10,404 bases of DNA from RGIG5612 sp045599965 (GCA_045599965.1 JAZRXA010000030.1:1-10404), one strand, 5' to 3'. Counted from the first letter of the stretch, positions 1 through 6,619 are shown. The notes: a model not told the origin generated them from the letters alone. Numbers and translations are program-made.

Positions 1-1
1 G

Positions 2-604
2 ACTTCGAATATACAGTATAATACATCACCTGGTAAAACAACCACCTTTACAGGACCTGGTGGAGATACGGATACTAAAACTTTACAACAGTATGAAGGA
101 AGTAATCTTGACACAGCATTAAATACAACATTTTATAATACTTTAAGCTCTGATATTAAAAAAGCAATAGTACCACAAACAATAGAGCAGAAAGCATATG
201 GATGGACAACTTCACAACCGGCAAGTGGAGACTATTGGTCAGGAACATATAGATTTGATAACCCAACCCCTTATTACATAACAAATCCAGGATATAGTGC
301 ACCTGTAGAAGGAACAAGAAATGTATATGCGCTTGAAGTAGAAGATGTAATTAATTATCTTGGAACAAGCAACATAAATCCTCAGGCTGTAAACAAGATG
401 TTCTTTGACAAGCCTGGCCAACAAGGTGGAAAATATTGCTGGCTGCGCTCGGCTTATACTTTCGACAACTATAATGCTTGGATCGTATTCGGCAACTACG
501 GTAGCCTCCACTACAACTTCTGTAACAACTCAAACGCCGTTCGTGCGGCTTTCACAATCAATTTAAGCCAATGCGCATGGGCACCAGTACCAAAAGAAGA
601 ATAA
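2..604 (+). CDS. Partial DUF6273-like protein with candidate DGR-variable C-terminus (5' end outside window)
   Basis: The reading frame is open from base 2 to the TAA at 602-604 (200 residues visible). It has no ATG before 398 and no GTG or TTG, so the gene starts upstream of the window and 398 is only an internal Met. Visible parts in order: a Thr/Gly-rich stretch (residues 1-30); a segment like the middle of DUF6273 proteins (YEGSNLDTALN..FYNTLSSDIKKAIVPQTI, about 31-65); an aromatic-rich linker; RNVYALEVEDVINYL (about 108-122); then the signature CWLRSA...AVRAAFTINL (about 146-188). That last block resembles the C-type-lectin-like tails in which DGRs diversify surface or phage proteins. 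Any signal peptide or anchor would lie in the missing N-terminus. Role inferred: a displayed binding protein, ligand unknown. Codon use changes sharply near base 437. It converges on the ruvB operon and is followed by a strong terminator. Family assignment is from pattern recognition; an ordinary, non-diversified DUF6273 protein is the main alternative. Confidence 0.75.
   Translation, partial: TSNIQYNTSPGKTTTFTGPGGDTDTKTLQQYEGSNLDTALNTTFYNTLSSDIKKAIVPQTIEQKAYGWTTSQPASGDYWSGTYRFDNPTPYYITNPGYSAPVEGTRNVYALEVEDVINYLGTSNINPQAVNKMFFDKPGQQGGKYCWLRSAYTFDNYNAWIVFGNYGSLHYNFCNNSNAVRAAFTINLSQCAWAPVPKEE
437..556 (+). other. Candidate variable repeat (VR) of a diversity-generating retroelement
   Basis: Within the 27 codons from 455 to 535, 24 end in C or T and 17 end in C. 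In the 132 upstream codons of the same gene only about 11 end in C. Many of the 27 are AAC or AAT, or could derive from AAC/AAT by changes at the two adenines alone (TAT, TTC, GAC, ATC, TAC, AGC, CTC, CAC, TGT). That is the expected result of adenine-directed mutagenesis of an AAY-rich template repeat. Invariant-looking anchors (WLRSA, AW, G, G, AVRAAF) interrupt them. The GC-rich block GCCGTTCGTGCGGCTTTC at 536-553, just before the gene's end, is placed where an IMH (initiation of mutagenic homing) site would sit. No template repeat, reverse transcriptase or Avd gene lies in this window, so the call rests on composition and placement alone. Confidence 0.5.
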
Positions 605-626
605 GATAACAAATGAAAACAGGCAC

Positions 627-660
627 TGGCCTCGGCACATCATGCCGAGGCCATTTTTAT
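627..660 (+). terminator. Rho-independent terminator of the DUF6273-like gene
   Basis: A perfect 11-bp stem (TGGCCTCGGCA at 627-637 with TGCCGAGGCCA at 643-653) encloses a CATCA loop and is followed by ATTTTTATTTTT. It begins 22 bases after the TAA stop. Read on the - strand the stem is the same, but the following tract (TGCCTGTTTTCATTTG) is less T-rich, so it may also stop readthrough from the ruvB side, less efficiently. Some DGRs carry a hairpin just downstream of the VR, but this one lies about 70 bases past the GC-rich block and has a proper T-tract, so termination is the better call. Confidence 0.9.
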
Positions 661-685
661 TTTTAAAGCTCGCACCCTGCATGAA

Positions 686-847
686 AAGAAAATTCGTTTT
701 TGCTCATCACCCGTTCGTCTAACTGAAACTAACGCTCGACTTGGTCGGGCCTTATTGCGCACGGTGCCCATCCGTGCGCGCCCTCCCTTCGTCTTCGCTA
801 AGTTTCACTAAAGCCTCACTCATAAATCGCAAAGAACGGATTTTTTT
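686..847. repeat. Multi-branched GC-rich palindromic element between convergent genes
   Basis: The ends pair over about 18 bp (686-703 with 829-847, one bulged A at 836 and a few G-T pairs). Inside, TGAAACT at 724-730 pairs with AGTTTCA at 801-807. Two further hairpins sit in the middle: GCTCGAC-TTG-GTCGGGC at 734-750 (7 bp, one G-T) and GCGCACGG-TGCCCAT-CCGTGCGC at 757-779 (8 bp, perfect). The element is clearly richer in GC than the flanking genes and contains no plausible coding frame. This nested architecture fits a dispersed repetitive palindromic element (MITE- or REP-like) or a structured RNA; I do not recognise a named family. It starts 12 bases past the ruvB stop codon, so it would be in the 3' end of the gap-pgk-tpiA-ruvAB transcript. 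The rest of the 605-859 gap holds only the terminator at 627-660. Confidence 0.6.
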
Positions 848-859
848 CTTATCTGCTCA

Positions 860-1867
860 CTAATTATCGTTTGGCTTATTCTTATGTAGGTGGGTGTAGG
901 CGAGGTCGGTTACGACGCGGCCTCGTGGTGTTCGATTTAGGAAACCGCTCTTTACGAGGTATGGCTCATATACATCTTCTATTGTGCCTGAGTCGTCTCC
1001 GATTGCTGCAGCTAGTGTATCTAGTCCCACTGGTCCACCATTAAATTTATTTATCATTGTAAGAAGTATTGCTCTATCTGTAAGGTCTAAACCTTTTTGA
1101 TCTATATCTAAAAGTGTAAGCGCCTCATCTACTACTTCTTTTGTTATCTTGCCTTCATATTTAACTTGCGCATAGTCTCTAACTCTTCTTAAAATTCTAT
1201 TAGCGATTCTAGGTGTGCCTCTAGAACAATTTCCTATCTCTAATGCGCCTGTTTTATCTATCTTATCAATATTTAATTTCTTTGCTGAGTTCGTAACTAT
1301 TTGTGCTAACTCTTCTGGCTCATAAAATTCCATTCTATGAATTATTCCAAATCTATCGCGAAGTGGTGCTGATAAAAGTCCCGCTCTTGTCGTTGCTCCT
1401 ATTAAAGTGAATCTATCAACGTTAATTCTTCTAACTGTTGTTTGTTCTCCATTTTCGATAACTGCATCAAAAGCAAAGTCTTCCATTACCGAATAAAGTG
1501 CTTCTTCAACAGGTTTTGATAATCTATGAATTTCATCAATAAATAAAACTCCTCCTTTTGGAAGTTGTTTTATTATTGCTAAGATTTCTCCTGGATACTC
1601 GATAGAAGGACCTGCAACTATTTTCATAGATGTGCCCATCTCATTTGCAATAATTCCAGCTAAAGTAGTTTTTCCTAGACCTGGAGCTCCATAAAGCAAA
1701 ACATGATCAATAGGCTCTTCTCTTTCTTTAGCAGCTTGAATATAAATCTTAAGATTTTCTTTAATCTTTTCTTGACCTATGTAAGTATCAAAATTAAGAG
1801 GTCTTAAGTTATTTTCAACCTCAATCTCTTCTGGTATTACATTAGTATTAATTGCATCTTTACTCAT
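860..1867 (-). CDS. ruvB: Holliday junction branch migration helicase RuvB
   Basis: This is the AAA+ motor of the RuvAB complex. It hydrolyses ATP to pump DNA through a RuvA-bound four-way junction during recombinational repair. At 335 residues it is full length for the family. Visible motifs: N-terminal LRPLNFDTYIGQ; Walker A GAPGLGKT (60-67, Lys66); Walker B VLFIDEIHR with Asp111-Glu112; sensor 1 region LIGATTRAG (155-163); arginine finger APLRDRFG (Arg170); sensor 2 GTPRIANRILRR; and a C-terminal winged helix ending GFLNRTPRGRVVT. The ATG is 2 bases past the ruvA TAA with no Shine-Dalgarno sequence visible before it, so translation is probably coupled to ruvA. It is the last gene of the gap-pgk-tpiA-ruvA-ruvB run and ends at a TAG next to the palindromic element at 686-847. 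Confidence 0.97.
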   Translation of the reverse strand: MSKDAINTNVIPEEIEVENNLRPLNFDTYIGQEKIKENLKIYIQAAKEREEPIDHVLLYGAPGLGKTTLAGIIANEMGTSMKIVAGPSIEYPGEILAIIKQLPKGGVLFIDEIHRLSKPVEEALYSVMEDFAFDAVIENGEQTTVRRINVDRFTLIGATTRAGLLSAPLRDRFGIIHRMEFYEPEELAQIVTNSAKKLNIDKIDKTGALEIGNCSRGTPRIANRILRRVRDYAQVKYEGKITKEVVDEALTLLDIDQKGLDLTDRAILLTMINKFNGGPVGLDTLAAAIGDDSGTIEDVYEPYLVKSGFLNRTPRGRVVTDLAYTHLHKNKPNDN

Positions 1868-1869
1868 AA

Positions 1870-2466
1870 TTAAATATTAATATTTGCAAATATTGCATCG
1901 ATTAAATCATCAACGCTCATGCTATCTGTAATTTCAATTTTTGAAACTGCCTTCATACATGCTGTGCGATCAAATCCTGTCGCAACTACAGTATTAATTG
2001 CTTCGTCAATAATACTGCTATTTTGTGAAATTTTATTGCCCAAGTCTAAGCCATTGCTAAGCATGTCCTTATTTACTTTTCCTTTAAGTTCAAGGATAAT
2101 TTTTTGTGCAGTCTTAGCACTAATTCCTTTAGACGAAGCAATAAGTTTATCATCTCCAGAAACAATTGCCATCTTTAAGGTTTCTACGTCAACGCTAGAT
2201 AAAATATTCATAGCTCCTTTAGGTCCGATTCCGCTTACTTTCAAAAGATTCCTAAACATTTCTAAATCATCCTTCGAAGTAAACCCGCAAAGCTGAACAT
2301 CTTCTTTTCCAAAAGCCATAAAAGTATAGATTGTTACTTCCATACCTTCACCTAACTTAAATAAAGAAGATACTGGCATATTAATTAAATAACCAATACC
2401 GTTATTATCTAAAATAATATTATTTTCATTTATCTGCGCAACAACGCCTTTAATATAACCAATCAT
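1870..2466 (-). CDS. ruvA: Holliday junction branch migration protein RuvA
   Basis: RuvA is the tetrameric junction-binding subunit that holds the Holliday junction in a square-planar form and recruits RuvB. The 198 residues match the usual ~200. Domain I (about 1-62) is the OB fold, starting MIGYIKGVVA. It keeps an acidic Glu55-Asp56 pair at the positions known as the acidic pin in E. coli RuvA. Domain II has two helix-hairpin-helix motifs: LLKVSGIGPKGAMNIL (74-89) and KGISAKTAQKIILELKGK (113-130). The second reads GIS where GxG is usual, a small deviation. Domain III, the flexible RuvB-binding tail, ends at residue 198. The start overlaps the tpiA stop by one base (TAATG) and lacks a clear ribosome binding site, implying translational coupling. 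No ruvC is adjacent. Confidence 0.96.
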   Translation of the reverse strand: MIGYIKGVVAQINENNIILDNNGIGYLINMPVSSLFKLGEGMEVTIYTFMAFGKEDVQLCGFTSKDDLEMFRNLLKVSGIGPKGAMNILSSVDVETLKMAIVSGDDKLIASSKGISAKTAQKIILELKGKVNKDMLSNGLDLGNKISQNSSIIDEAINTVVATGFDRTACMKAVSKIEITDSMSVDDLIDAIFANINI

Positions 2467-3215
2467 TATCTATCGTAATTAACTATCTTTGCGAAATCTT
2501 CTTTAAGAGAAGCTCCGCCAACTAATCCACCATCAATATCTTCCATAGCAAAGATTTCAGCAGCGTTACTACCATTAACACTTCCGCCATAAAGAATACG
2601 AATTTCGCAAGCAACATCTTCACCATACAAATCACAAATTGTATCTCTTATTGCAAGGCAAACTTCCTCAGCTTGCTCTGCAGTAGCAACCTTACCTGTG
2701 CCGATAGCCCAAATAGGTTCGTAAGCTATAATAGCATTAACAGCATCTTCTATATCAACGCCTTCAAAAGCTTTAGTGATTTGACCCTTAACAAAATCTA
2801 ATGTCTCACCCGCTTCTCTTTGCTCTAAAGTTTCACCACAGCAAACAATAGGTGTAAGGTCATGTTCAAAAGCTTTTAATACTTTTTTATTAACGCACTC
2901 ATCACTCTCGCCAAAAATTTGTCTACGCTCTGAGTGACCAATAATTACATATTCAACACCAAGTTCATAAAGCATGTTAGGAGAAATTTCTCCTGTATAA
3001 GCGCCCTTTTCTTCGAAGAACATATTTTGTGCGCCAATAGCAATATCACTTCCCATTACTTCTTCAATAGCAACTTGAATGTCTACAAATGGAACGCAAA
3101 AAATTACATCAACATTCTTATTGAAAACTTTTGGTTTCAATGTCTTAACAAGCTCCTTTGCCTCGATAGGAGTCATATTCATTTTCCAATTTCCTGCAAC
3201 AACTTTTCTTCTCAT
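2466..3215 (-). CDS. tpiA: Triosephosphate isomerase
   Basis: Interconverts dihydroxyacetone phosphate and glyceraldehyde 3-phosphate in the cytosol, upstream of GAPDH in glycolysis. The 249-residue (beta/alpha)8 barrel is normal in length. Catalytic residues are all present: Lys11 in GNWKMN, His94 in IIGHSERR, and Glu166 in AYEPIWAIGTGK, which runs into the mobile loop 6. The phosphate-binding motifs LYGGSVNGSN and GGLVGGASL lie near the C-terminus. The start ATG is preceded by AGAGGAAG about six bases upstream. The gene follows pgk by 18 bases and its TAA shares one base with the ruvA ATG. In many Firmicutes the next genes would be gpmI and eno; here they are replaced by ruvAB. Confidence 0.98.
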   Translation of the reverse strand: MRRKVVAGNWKMNMTPIEAKELVKTLKPKVFNKNVDVIFCVPFVDIQVAIEEVMGSDIAIGAQNMFFEEKGAYTGEISPNMLYELGVEYVIIGHSERRQIFGESDECVNKKVLKAFEHDLTPIVCCGETLEQREAGETLDFVKGQITKAFEGVDIEDAVNAIIAYEPIWAIGTGKVATAEQAEEVCLAIRDTICDLYGEDVACEIRILYGGSVNGSNAAEIFAMEDIDGGLVGGASLKEDFAKIVNYDR

Positions 3216-3233
3216 TTTTACTTCCTCTAAAAC

Positions 3234-4427
3234 TTATTTATCATTAATTGCATCTACGCCAGGCATAACTTTGCCTTCTAAGAATTCTAGTGAAGCTCCA
3301 CCACCAGTACTAATATGTGTCATCTTGTCACCAAAGCCAAGTTGATTTACAGCGGCTGCGCTATCGCCACCACCAATAATAGTTGTAGCGTCCATTTCGC
3401 TAAGGAGTTTAGCAATCTCTTTTGTACCTGTAGCAAAATTAGGAACTTCGAAAACTCCCATAGGACCATTCCAAATTACTGTCTTAGCATCTTTTAGTGC
3501 ATCTTTGAATGCCTCGATAGTTTTTTCACCTATATCAACGCCCATCTGATCATCAGGAATATTCATAACTTCAACTGTTTCAAAAGGAACGTCGTTAGAA
3601 ATTTCACTAGCAATAACAGAATCTACTGGCAAAACTAACTTAACGTTTTTATCAGCAGCTTTCTTAATCATGTCTTTTGCATAATCAAGATATTCTTCTT
3701 CAACTAAGCTCTTACCAATACTTCCGCCTTGAGCTTTAGCAAAGGTATAAGCCATACCCCCACCGATAAGCAAGATGTCAACTTTTTCAAGTAAGTTATC
3801 AATAACTGTAATTTTTGAAGAAACCTTAGATCCACCCAGGATTGCAGCAAAAGGTCTAACAGGACTTTCAACTGCATTTCCTAAATAATCAAGTTCCTTT
3901 TGCATAAGGTATCCAACAGCATTTTCTTTTACGAAACTAGCCACTCCTGCAGTCGAAGCATGTGCTCTATGGGCTGTACCGAATGCATCATTAACATAAA
4001 CATCACATAAAGAAGCAAGCTCTTTTGAAAAACCTTCATCATTAGCTTCTTCTTCAGGACGAAATCTTGTATTTTCAAGAAGAACAACTTGGCCATCCTC
4101 TATATGAGTCTTAAACCATTTCGCATGCTCACCAACAACTTCATTATCTTTTAAGAACAAAACTTCTTGACCTAAAAGCTCACTAAGACGAACAGCTACA
4201 GGGGCCAGTGTTAAGTCTTCATTAACTTTTCCTTTAGGTTTACCTAAATGCGAACATGCAAAAATTCTTCCACCATCACTAACAAGTTTTTTTATAGTAG
4301 GAAGAGCTGCAACGATTCTCGTATCGTCAGTAATTTTTCCGTCCTTCATAGGAACATTTAAGTCCAGTCTAAGTAAAACATTTTTACCCTTAAAATTAAT
4401 ATCATCAATTGTTACTTTATTAAGCAT
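3234..4427 (-). CDS. pgk: Phosphoglycerate kinase
   Basis: Transfers the acyl phosphate of 1,3-bisphosphoglycerate to ADP, the first substrate-level ATP step of glycolysis. The 397 residues match the family. The N-terminal substrate domain shows VLLRLDLNVP (Asp22, Asn24), Arg37 in DDTRIVAALPTI, SHLGKPKG (His60), LLENTRFRPEE and DAFGTAHRAHAS. The C-terminal nucleotide domain shows ILGGSKVSSK, LLIGGGMAYTFAKAQG, WNGPMGVFE and GGGDSAAAV. The STGGGASLEFLEG signature is near the end. Two positions differ mildly from common bacterial forms (RLDLNVP for RVDFNVP; GGSKVSSK for GGAKVSDK), which looks like lineage variation. A strong AAGGAG precedes the ATG; the gap to the GAPDH gene is 15 bases, so they share a transcript. 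Confidence 0.98.
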   Translation of the reverse strand: MLNKVTIDDINFKGKNVLLRLDLNVPMKDGKITDDTRIVAALPTIKKLVSDGGRIFACSHLGKPKGKVNEDLTLAPVAVRLSELLGQEVLFLKDNEVVGEHAKWFKTHIEDGQVVLLENTRFRPEEEANDEGFSKELASLCDVYVNDAFGTAHRAHASTAGVASFVKENAVGYLMQKELDYLGNAVESPVRPFAAILGGSKVSSKITVIDNLLEKVDILLIGGGMAYTFAKAQGGSIGKSLVEEEYLDYAKDMIKKAADKNVKLVLPVDSVIASEISNDVPFETVEVMNIPDDQMGVDIGEKTIEAFKDALKDAKTVIWNGPMGVFEVPNFATGTKEIAKLLSEMDATTIIGGGDSAAAVNQLGFGDKMTHISTGGGASLEFLEGKVMPGVDAINDK

Positions 4428-4442
4428 ACTAATTTCTCCTTA

Positions 4443-5453
4443 TTAGAATTTCTTTGCTAAATATTTAACCGTTCTGCAAAGTTGGCAAGTGTATGAATAT
4501 TCGTTGTCATACCATGCAACAACTTTAACAAAAGATTTTTTACCTAATTCCATAACCTTTGTTTGAGTTGCATCAAACATTGAACCAGCGCTCATTCCAA
4601 TAATATCAGAAGATACGATTGGATCTTCTGTATAGAAGTAAGAATCATTTTTGTTCTTCTTCATGAATGCGTTAATTTCTTCAGCAGTAACTTTGCCTTT
4701 AACTACGCATGTAAGTTCTGTAAGTGAACCTGTTGGAGTTGGAACTCTTTGTGCAGCGCCATCAAGTTTTCCTTTAAGTTCAGGAATAACAAGGCCGATA
4801 GCTTTTGCAGCACCAGTTGTGTTAGGAACTATGTTAATTGCGCAACTTCTTGCACGTCTTAAATCGCCTTTTTTATGGAAAGCATCAAGAGGTTCTTGAT
4901 CGCCTGTGTAAGCATGAATTGTAGTCATAAGACCTTTTTCAATAGGAACAAGCTTATTTAAGTTATAAGCCATAGGTGCTAAGCAGTTAGTTGTACATGA
5001 AGCGCCAGAAATAATTTTATCTGTCTTCTTTAATGTCTTTTCGTTAACACCAAATACTATTGTAGGAATATCGCCTGCAGGTGCAGAAATAACAACTTTT
5101 TTAGCTCCAGCATTAATATGTGCCATTGATTTTTCTTTTGAATTATTTGCACCAGTACATTCGATAACTATATCGATATTTAAGTCCTTCCAAGGAAGTT
5201 TGCTAGCATCACGCTCTCTTACAATTTGAACTTTTTGTTTTCCAATTGTAAGGAAGTTCTTAGATGCTTTAACTTTATCGGCTGCTTCAAAACGGCCTTG
5301 AGTTGAATCGTACTTAAGAAGATGTGCTATCTCTTCTGTAGGATGTGAACAATTTATAGCTACTACTTCTACTTCTTTATCATTAAACAGTCTTCTGAAT
5401 GCTAATCTACCAATGCGTCCGAATCCGTTTATTGCTACTCTTTTTTTACTCAT
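4443..5453 (-). CDS. gap: Type I glyceraldehyde-3-phosphate dehydrogenase, probably not strictly NAD+-specific
   Basis: Oxidises and phosphorylates glyceraldehyde 3-phosphate to 1,3-bisphosphoglycerate, reducing NAD(P)+. 336 residues, full length. Rossmann motif INGFGRIGR (8-16); catalytic Cys153 in SGASCTTNC; His180 in IHAYTGDQ; and the substrate loop and core NTTGAAKAIGLVIPEL with RVPTPTGSLTEL. The end of beta-strand 2 reads AINCSHPTEE (32-41), so Cys35 sits where NAD-specific enzymes have the Asp of VNDLTD (Asp32 in Bacillus numbering). B. subtilis GapB, which prefers NADP+, also lacks that Asp. This suggests NADP+ or dual use, yet the context (first gene of gap-pgk-tpiA) is glycolytic. 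AAGGAG lies 7 bases before the ATG. A 98-base upstream gap holds the etfA terminator and an A/T-rich dyad that may be promoter or Rex operator. Confidence 0.97.
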   Translation of the reverse strand: MSKKRVAINGFGRIGRLAFRRLFNDKEVEVVAINCSHPTEEIAHLLKYDSTQGRFEAADKVKASKNFLTIGKQKVQIVRERDASKLPWKDLNIDIVIECTGANNSKEKSMAHINAGAKKVVISAPAGDIPTIVFGVNEKTLKKTDKIISGASCTTNCLAPMAYNLNKLVPIEKGLMTTIHAYTGDQEPLDAFHKKGDLRRARSCAINIVPNTTGAAKAIGLVIPELKGKLDGAAQRVPTPTGSLTELTCVVKGKVTAEEINAFMKKNKNDSYFYTEDPIVSSDIIGMSAGSMFDATQTKVMELGKKSFVKVVAWYDNEYSYTCQLCRTVKYLAKKF

Positions 5454-5481
5454 TTTTGTTCTCCTTCGTTAGTAAAAAATA

Positions 5482-5502
5482 TTCTTAAAAAAAACTTAAC
5501 AA
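5482..5502 (-). promoter_or_regulatory. Candidate Rex-like operator / promoter element before gap
   Basis: On the + strand this reads TTCTTAA-N7-TTAACAA, an inverted repeat with 6 of 7 matching half-site positions. The right half equals the clostridial Rex half-site (consensus TTGTTAA-N4-TTAACAA), but the spacer is 7 rather than 4. If the canonical spacing is forced, the second half matches only 4 of 7. On the - strand TTGTTA at 5502-5497 could serve as a -35 box, with a poor TATTTT at 5481-5476 only 15 bases on. It lies 29 bases before the gap ATG and past the etfA terminator, so a promoter is expected hereabouts. Redox control of gap by Rex is known in clostridia; its operation here is inference. 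Confidence 0.25.
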
Positions 5503-5508
5503 TAAAAC

Positions 5509-5542
5509 TAAATAAAACAGGCGGTTGCCGAAACAACCGCCT
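5509..5542 (-). terminator. Rho-independent terminator of the crt-hbd-bcd-etfBA operon
   Basis: Nine perfect base pairs (AGGCGGTTG at 5519-5527 with CAACCGCCT at 5534-5542) close a 6-base loop. Reading on the - strand, the stem is followed by GTTTTATTTAG. It begins 9 bases after the etfA stop codon and separates the butyrate operon from the gap operon. Both operons run in the same direction, so gap needs its own promoter or depends on readthrough. Confidence 0.88.
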
Positions 5543-5551
5543 TATTCTTTA

Positions 5552-6604
5552 TTATTTCTTTGATGCTTTATATTCTTTAATTGCAGCTGTTAATTCAGGA
5601 ACAATTTTGAATAAGTCACCTACTAAACCGTAGTCAGCAACATCGAAAATAGGTGCTGTCTCGTCCTTGTTAATTGCAATGATAAGGTCAGCCTCTTCCA
5701 TACCTGCAACGTGTTGGATAGCTCCGCTGATACCACAAGCAACATAAATTTGTGGACGAACAGTCTTACCTGTTTGACCAACTTGCATGTCTTTAGGCAT
5801 CCAGCCTGAATCTACAACAGCACGGCTACAAGCAACTTCACCGCCAAGAGCATCAGCAAGATCTCTTAAAAGTTGGAAGTTTTCAGGGCCCCCCATTCCA
5901 CGTCCACCTGATACTAAGATTTTTGCATCCATAATATCAACTGTTTCGCTTACGTTCTTAACTACTTCTAAGATTTCAACATATTTGTTGTTTGGTGTGA
6001 AGCCAGGGTTATATTCGATAACTTCTGCTTTAGCACCTTCTTGTTTAGCTTGACGTTGCATAACACCAGGACGAACTGTTGCCATCTGTGGTCTGTTATA
6101 AGGACAAGCGATAGTAGCGATTGTATTTCCACCGAAAGCTGGACGAGTCATAAGAAGTTGACCATGAAGTTGTTCATCTTCTTTTCCAGGAATAGGTTGA
6201 AGTGGGAAATCACCAATATCAAGACTTGTACAGTCAGCTGTTAAACCTGTTGCAACTCTAGCTGAAACTCTAGGGCCAAGGTCACGTCCGATTGGTGTAG
6301 CACCAACTAACATGATTTCAGGTTTGTATTCGTTGATAGCTGAAGCCAAAGCATGAGCATATGGCTCAGTTCTGTAATCTTTACACTCAGGATCATCAAT
6401 AACGATAACTTTTTGTGCACCATATTCTGCAAGTTCATCAGCAAGTCCTTTAATGCCAGAACCGATAACAACTGCAGCAACATATGTATTTAAATCTTTT
6501 GCTAATTCATTTGCTTTACCGAGAAGTTCGAAAGCGATACCAGAAAGTTTTCCGTCAACTTGCTCAGCAAAGATATATACGCCTTTATAATCTGCTGTAT
6601 TCAT
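5552..6604 (-). CDS. etfA: Electron transfer flavoprotein subunit alpha
   Basis: EtfA forms a heterodimer with EtfB. With Bcd it passes electrons from NADH to crotonyl-CoA, and in clostridial complexes also to ferredoxin (flavin-based bifurcation). The chosen ATG at 6604 gives MNTADYKGVYIFAEQ and 350 residues. It has AAGGAG at 6619-6614, nine bases upstream. The frame stays open to an ATG at 6637, but those 11 residues are encoded by the RBS region and the end of etfB and are rejected. The C-terminal FAD domain is well preserved: LVSGGRGMGGPENF (230-243), SRAVVDSGWMPKDMQVGQTGK (about 260-280, split by family into SRAxxDxGW and VGQTGK), GISGAIQH (291-298), AINKD (310-314) and APIFDVADYGLVGDLF. 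It is the last gene of its operon, 22 bases after etfB, and is followed by a terminator. Confidence 0.97.
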   Translation of the reverse strand: MNTADYKGVYIFAEQVDGKLSGIAFELLGKANELAKDLNTYVAAVVIGSGIKGLADELAEYGAQKVIVIDDPECKDYRTEPYAHALASAINEYKPEIMLVGATPIGRDLGPRVSARVATGLTADCTSLDIGDFPLQPIPGKEDEQLHGQLLMTRPAFGGNTIATIACPYNRPQMATVRPGVMQRQAKQEGAKAEVIEYNPGFTPNNKYVEILEVVKNVSETVDIMDAKILVSGGRGMGGPENFQLLRDLADALGGEVACSRAVVDSGWMPKDMQVGQTGKTVRPQIYVACGISGAIQHVAGMEEADLIIAINKDETAPIFDVADYGLVGDLFKIVPELTAAIKEYKASKK

Positions 6605-6613
6605 AATTATTCG

Positions 6614-6619
6614 CTCCTT
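6614..6619 (-). promoter_or_regulatory. Ribosome binding site that sets the etfA start
   Basis: AAGGAG on the - strand (6619-6614), nine bases before the ATG at 6604, within the 22-base space after the etfB TAA. It lies inside the longer open frame that starts at 6637, which is why the longer start is rejected. Confidence 0.85.

Noticed and set aside
239..511. Open frames on the - strand across the DUF6273-like gene
   Set aside because: They oppose a recognisable protein with clear family motifs, have no start signals, and read as Cys/Ser/Tyr-rich nonsense.
628..652. The downstream hairpin as a DGR target-recognition cruciform
   Set aside because: It lies about 70 bases beyond the GC-rich end of the candidate variable repeat and is followed by a classic T-tract, so a terminator explains it fully.
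740..826. A short open frame on the - strand (starting MSEALVKLSED) inside the palindromic element
   Set aside because: It has no ribosome binding site at proper spacing and runs through the hairpins, so base pairing rather than coding explains the sequence.
605..859. A template repeat for the candidate DGR near its target
   Set aside because: I compared the 437-556 pattern with the GC-rich sequence at 686-847 and saw no shared blocks; no second copy is apparent elsewhere in the window.
1919..2296. A 125-codon open frame antisense to ruvA
   Set aside because: It lies wholly within ruvA, lacks a ribosome binding site, and its hydrophobic composition is what the reverse complement of this gene gives; no family resemblance.
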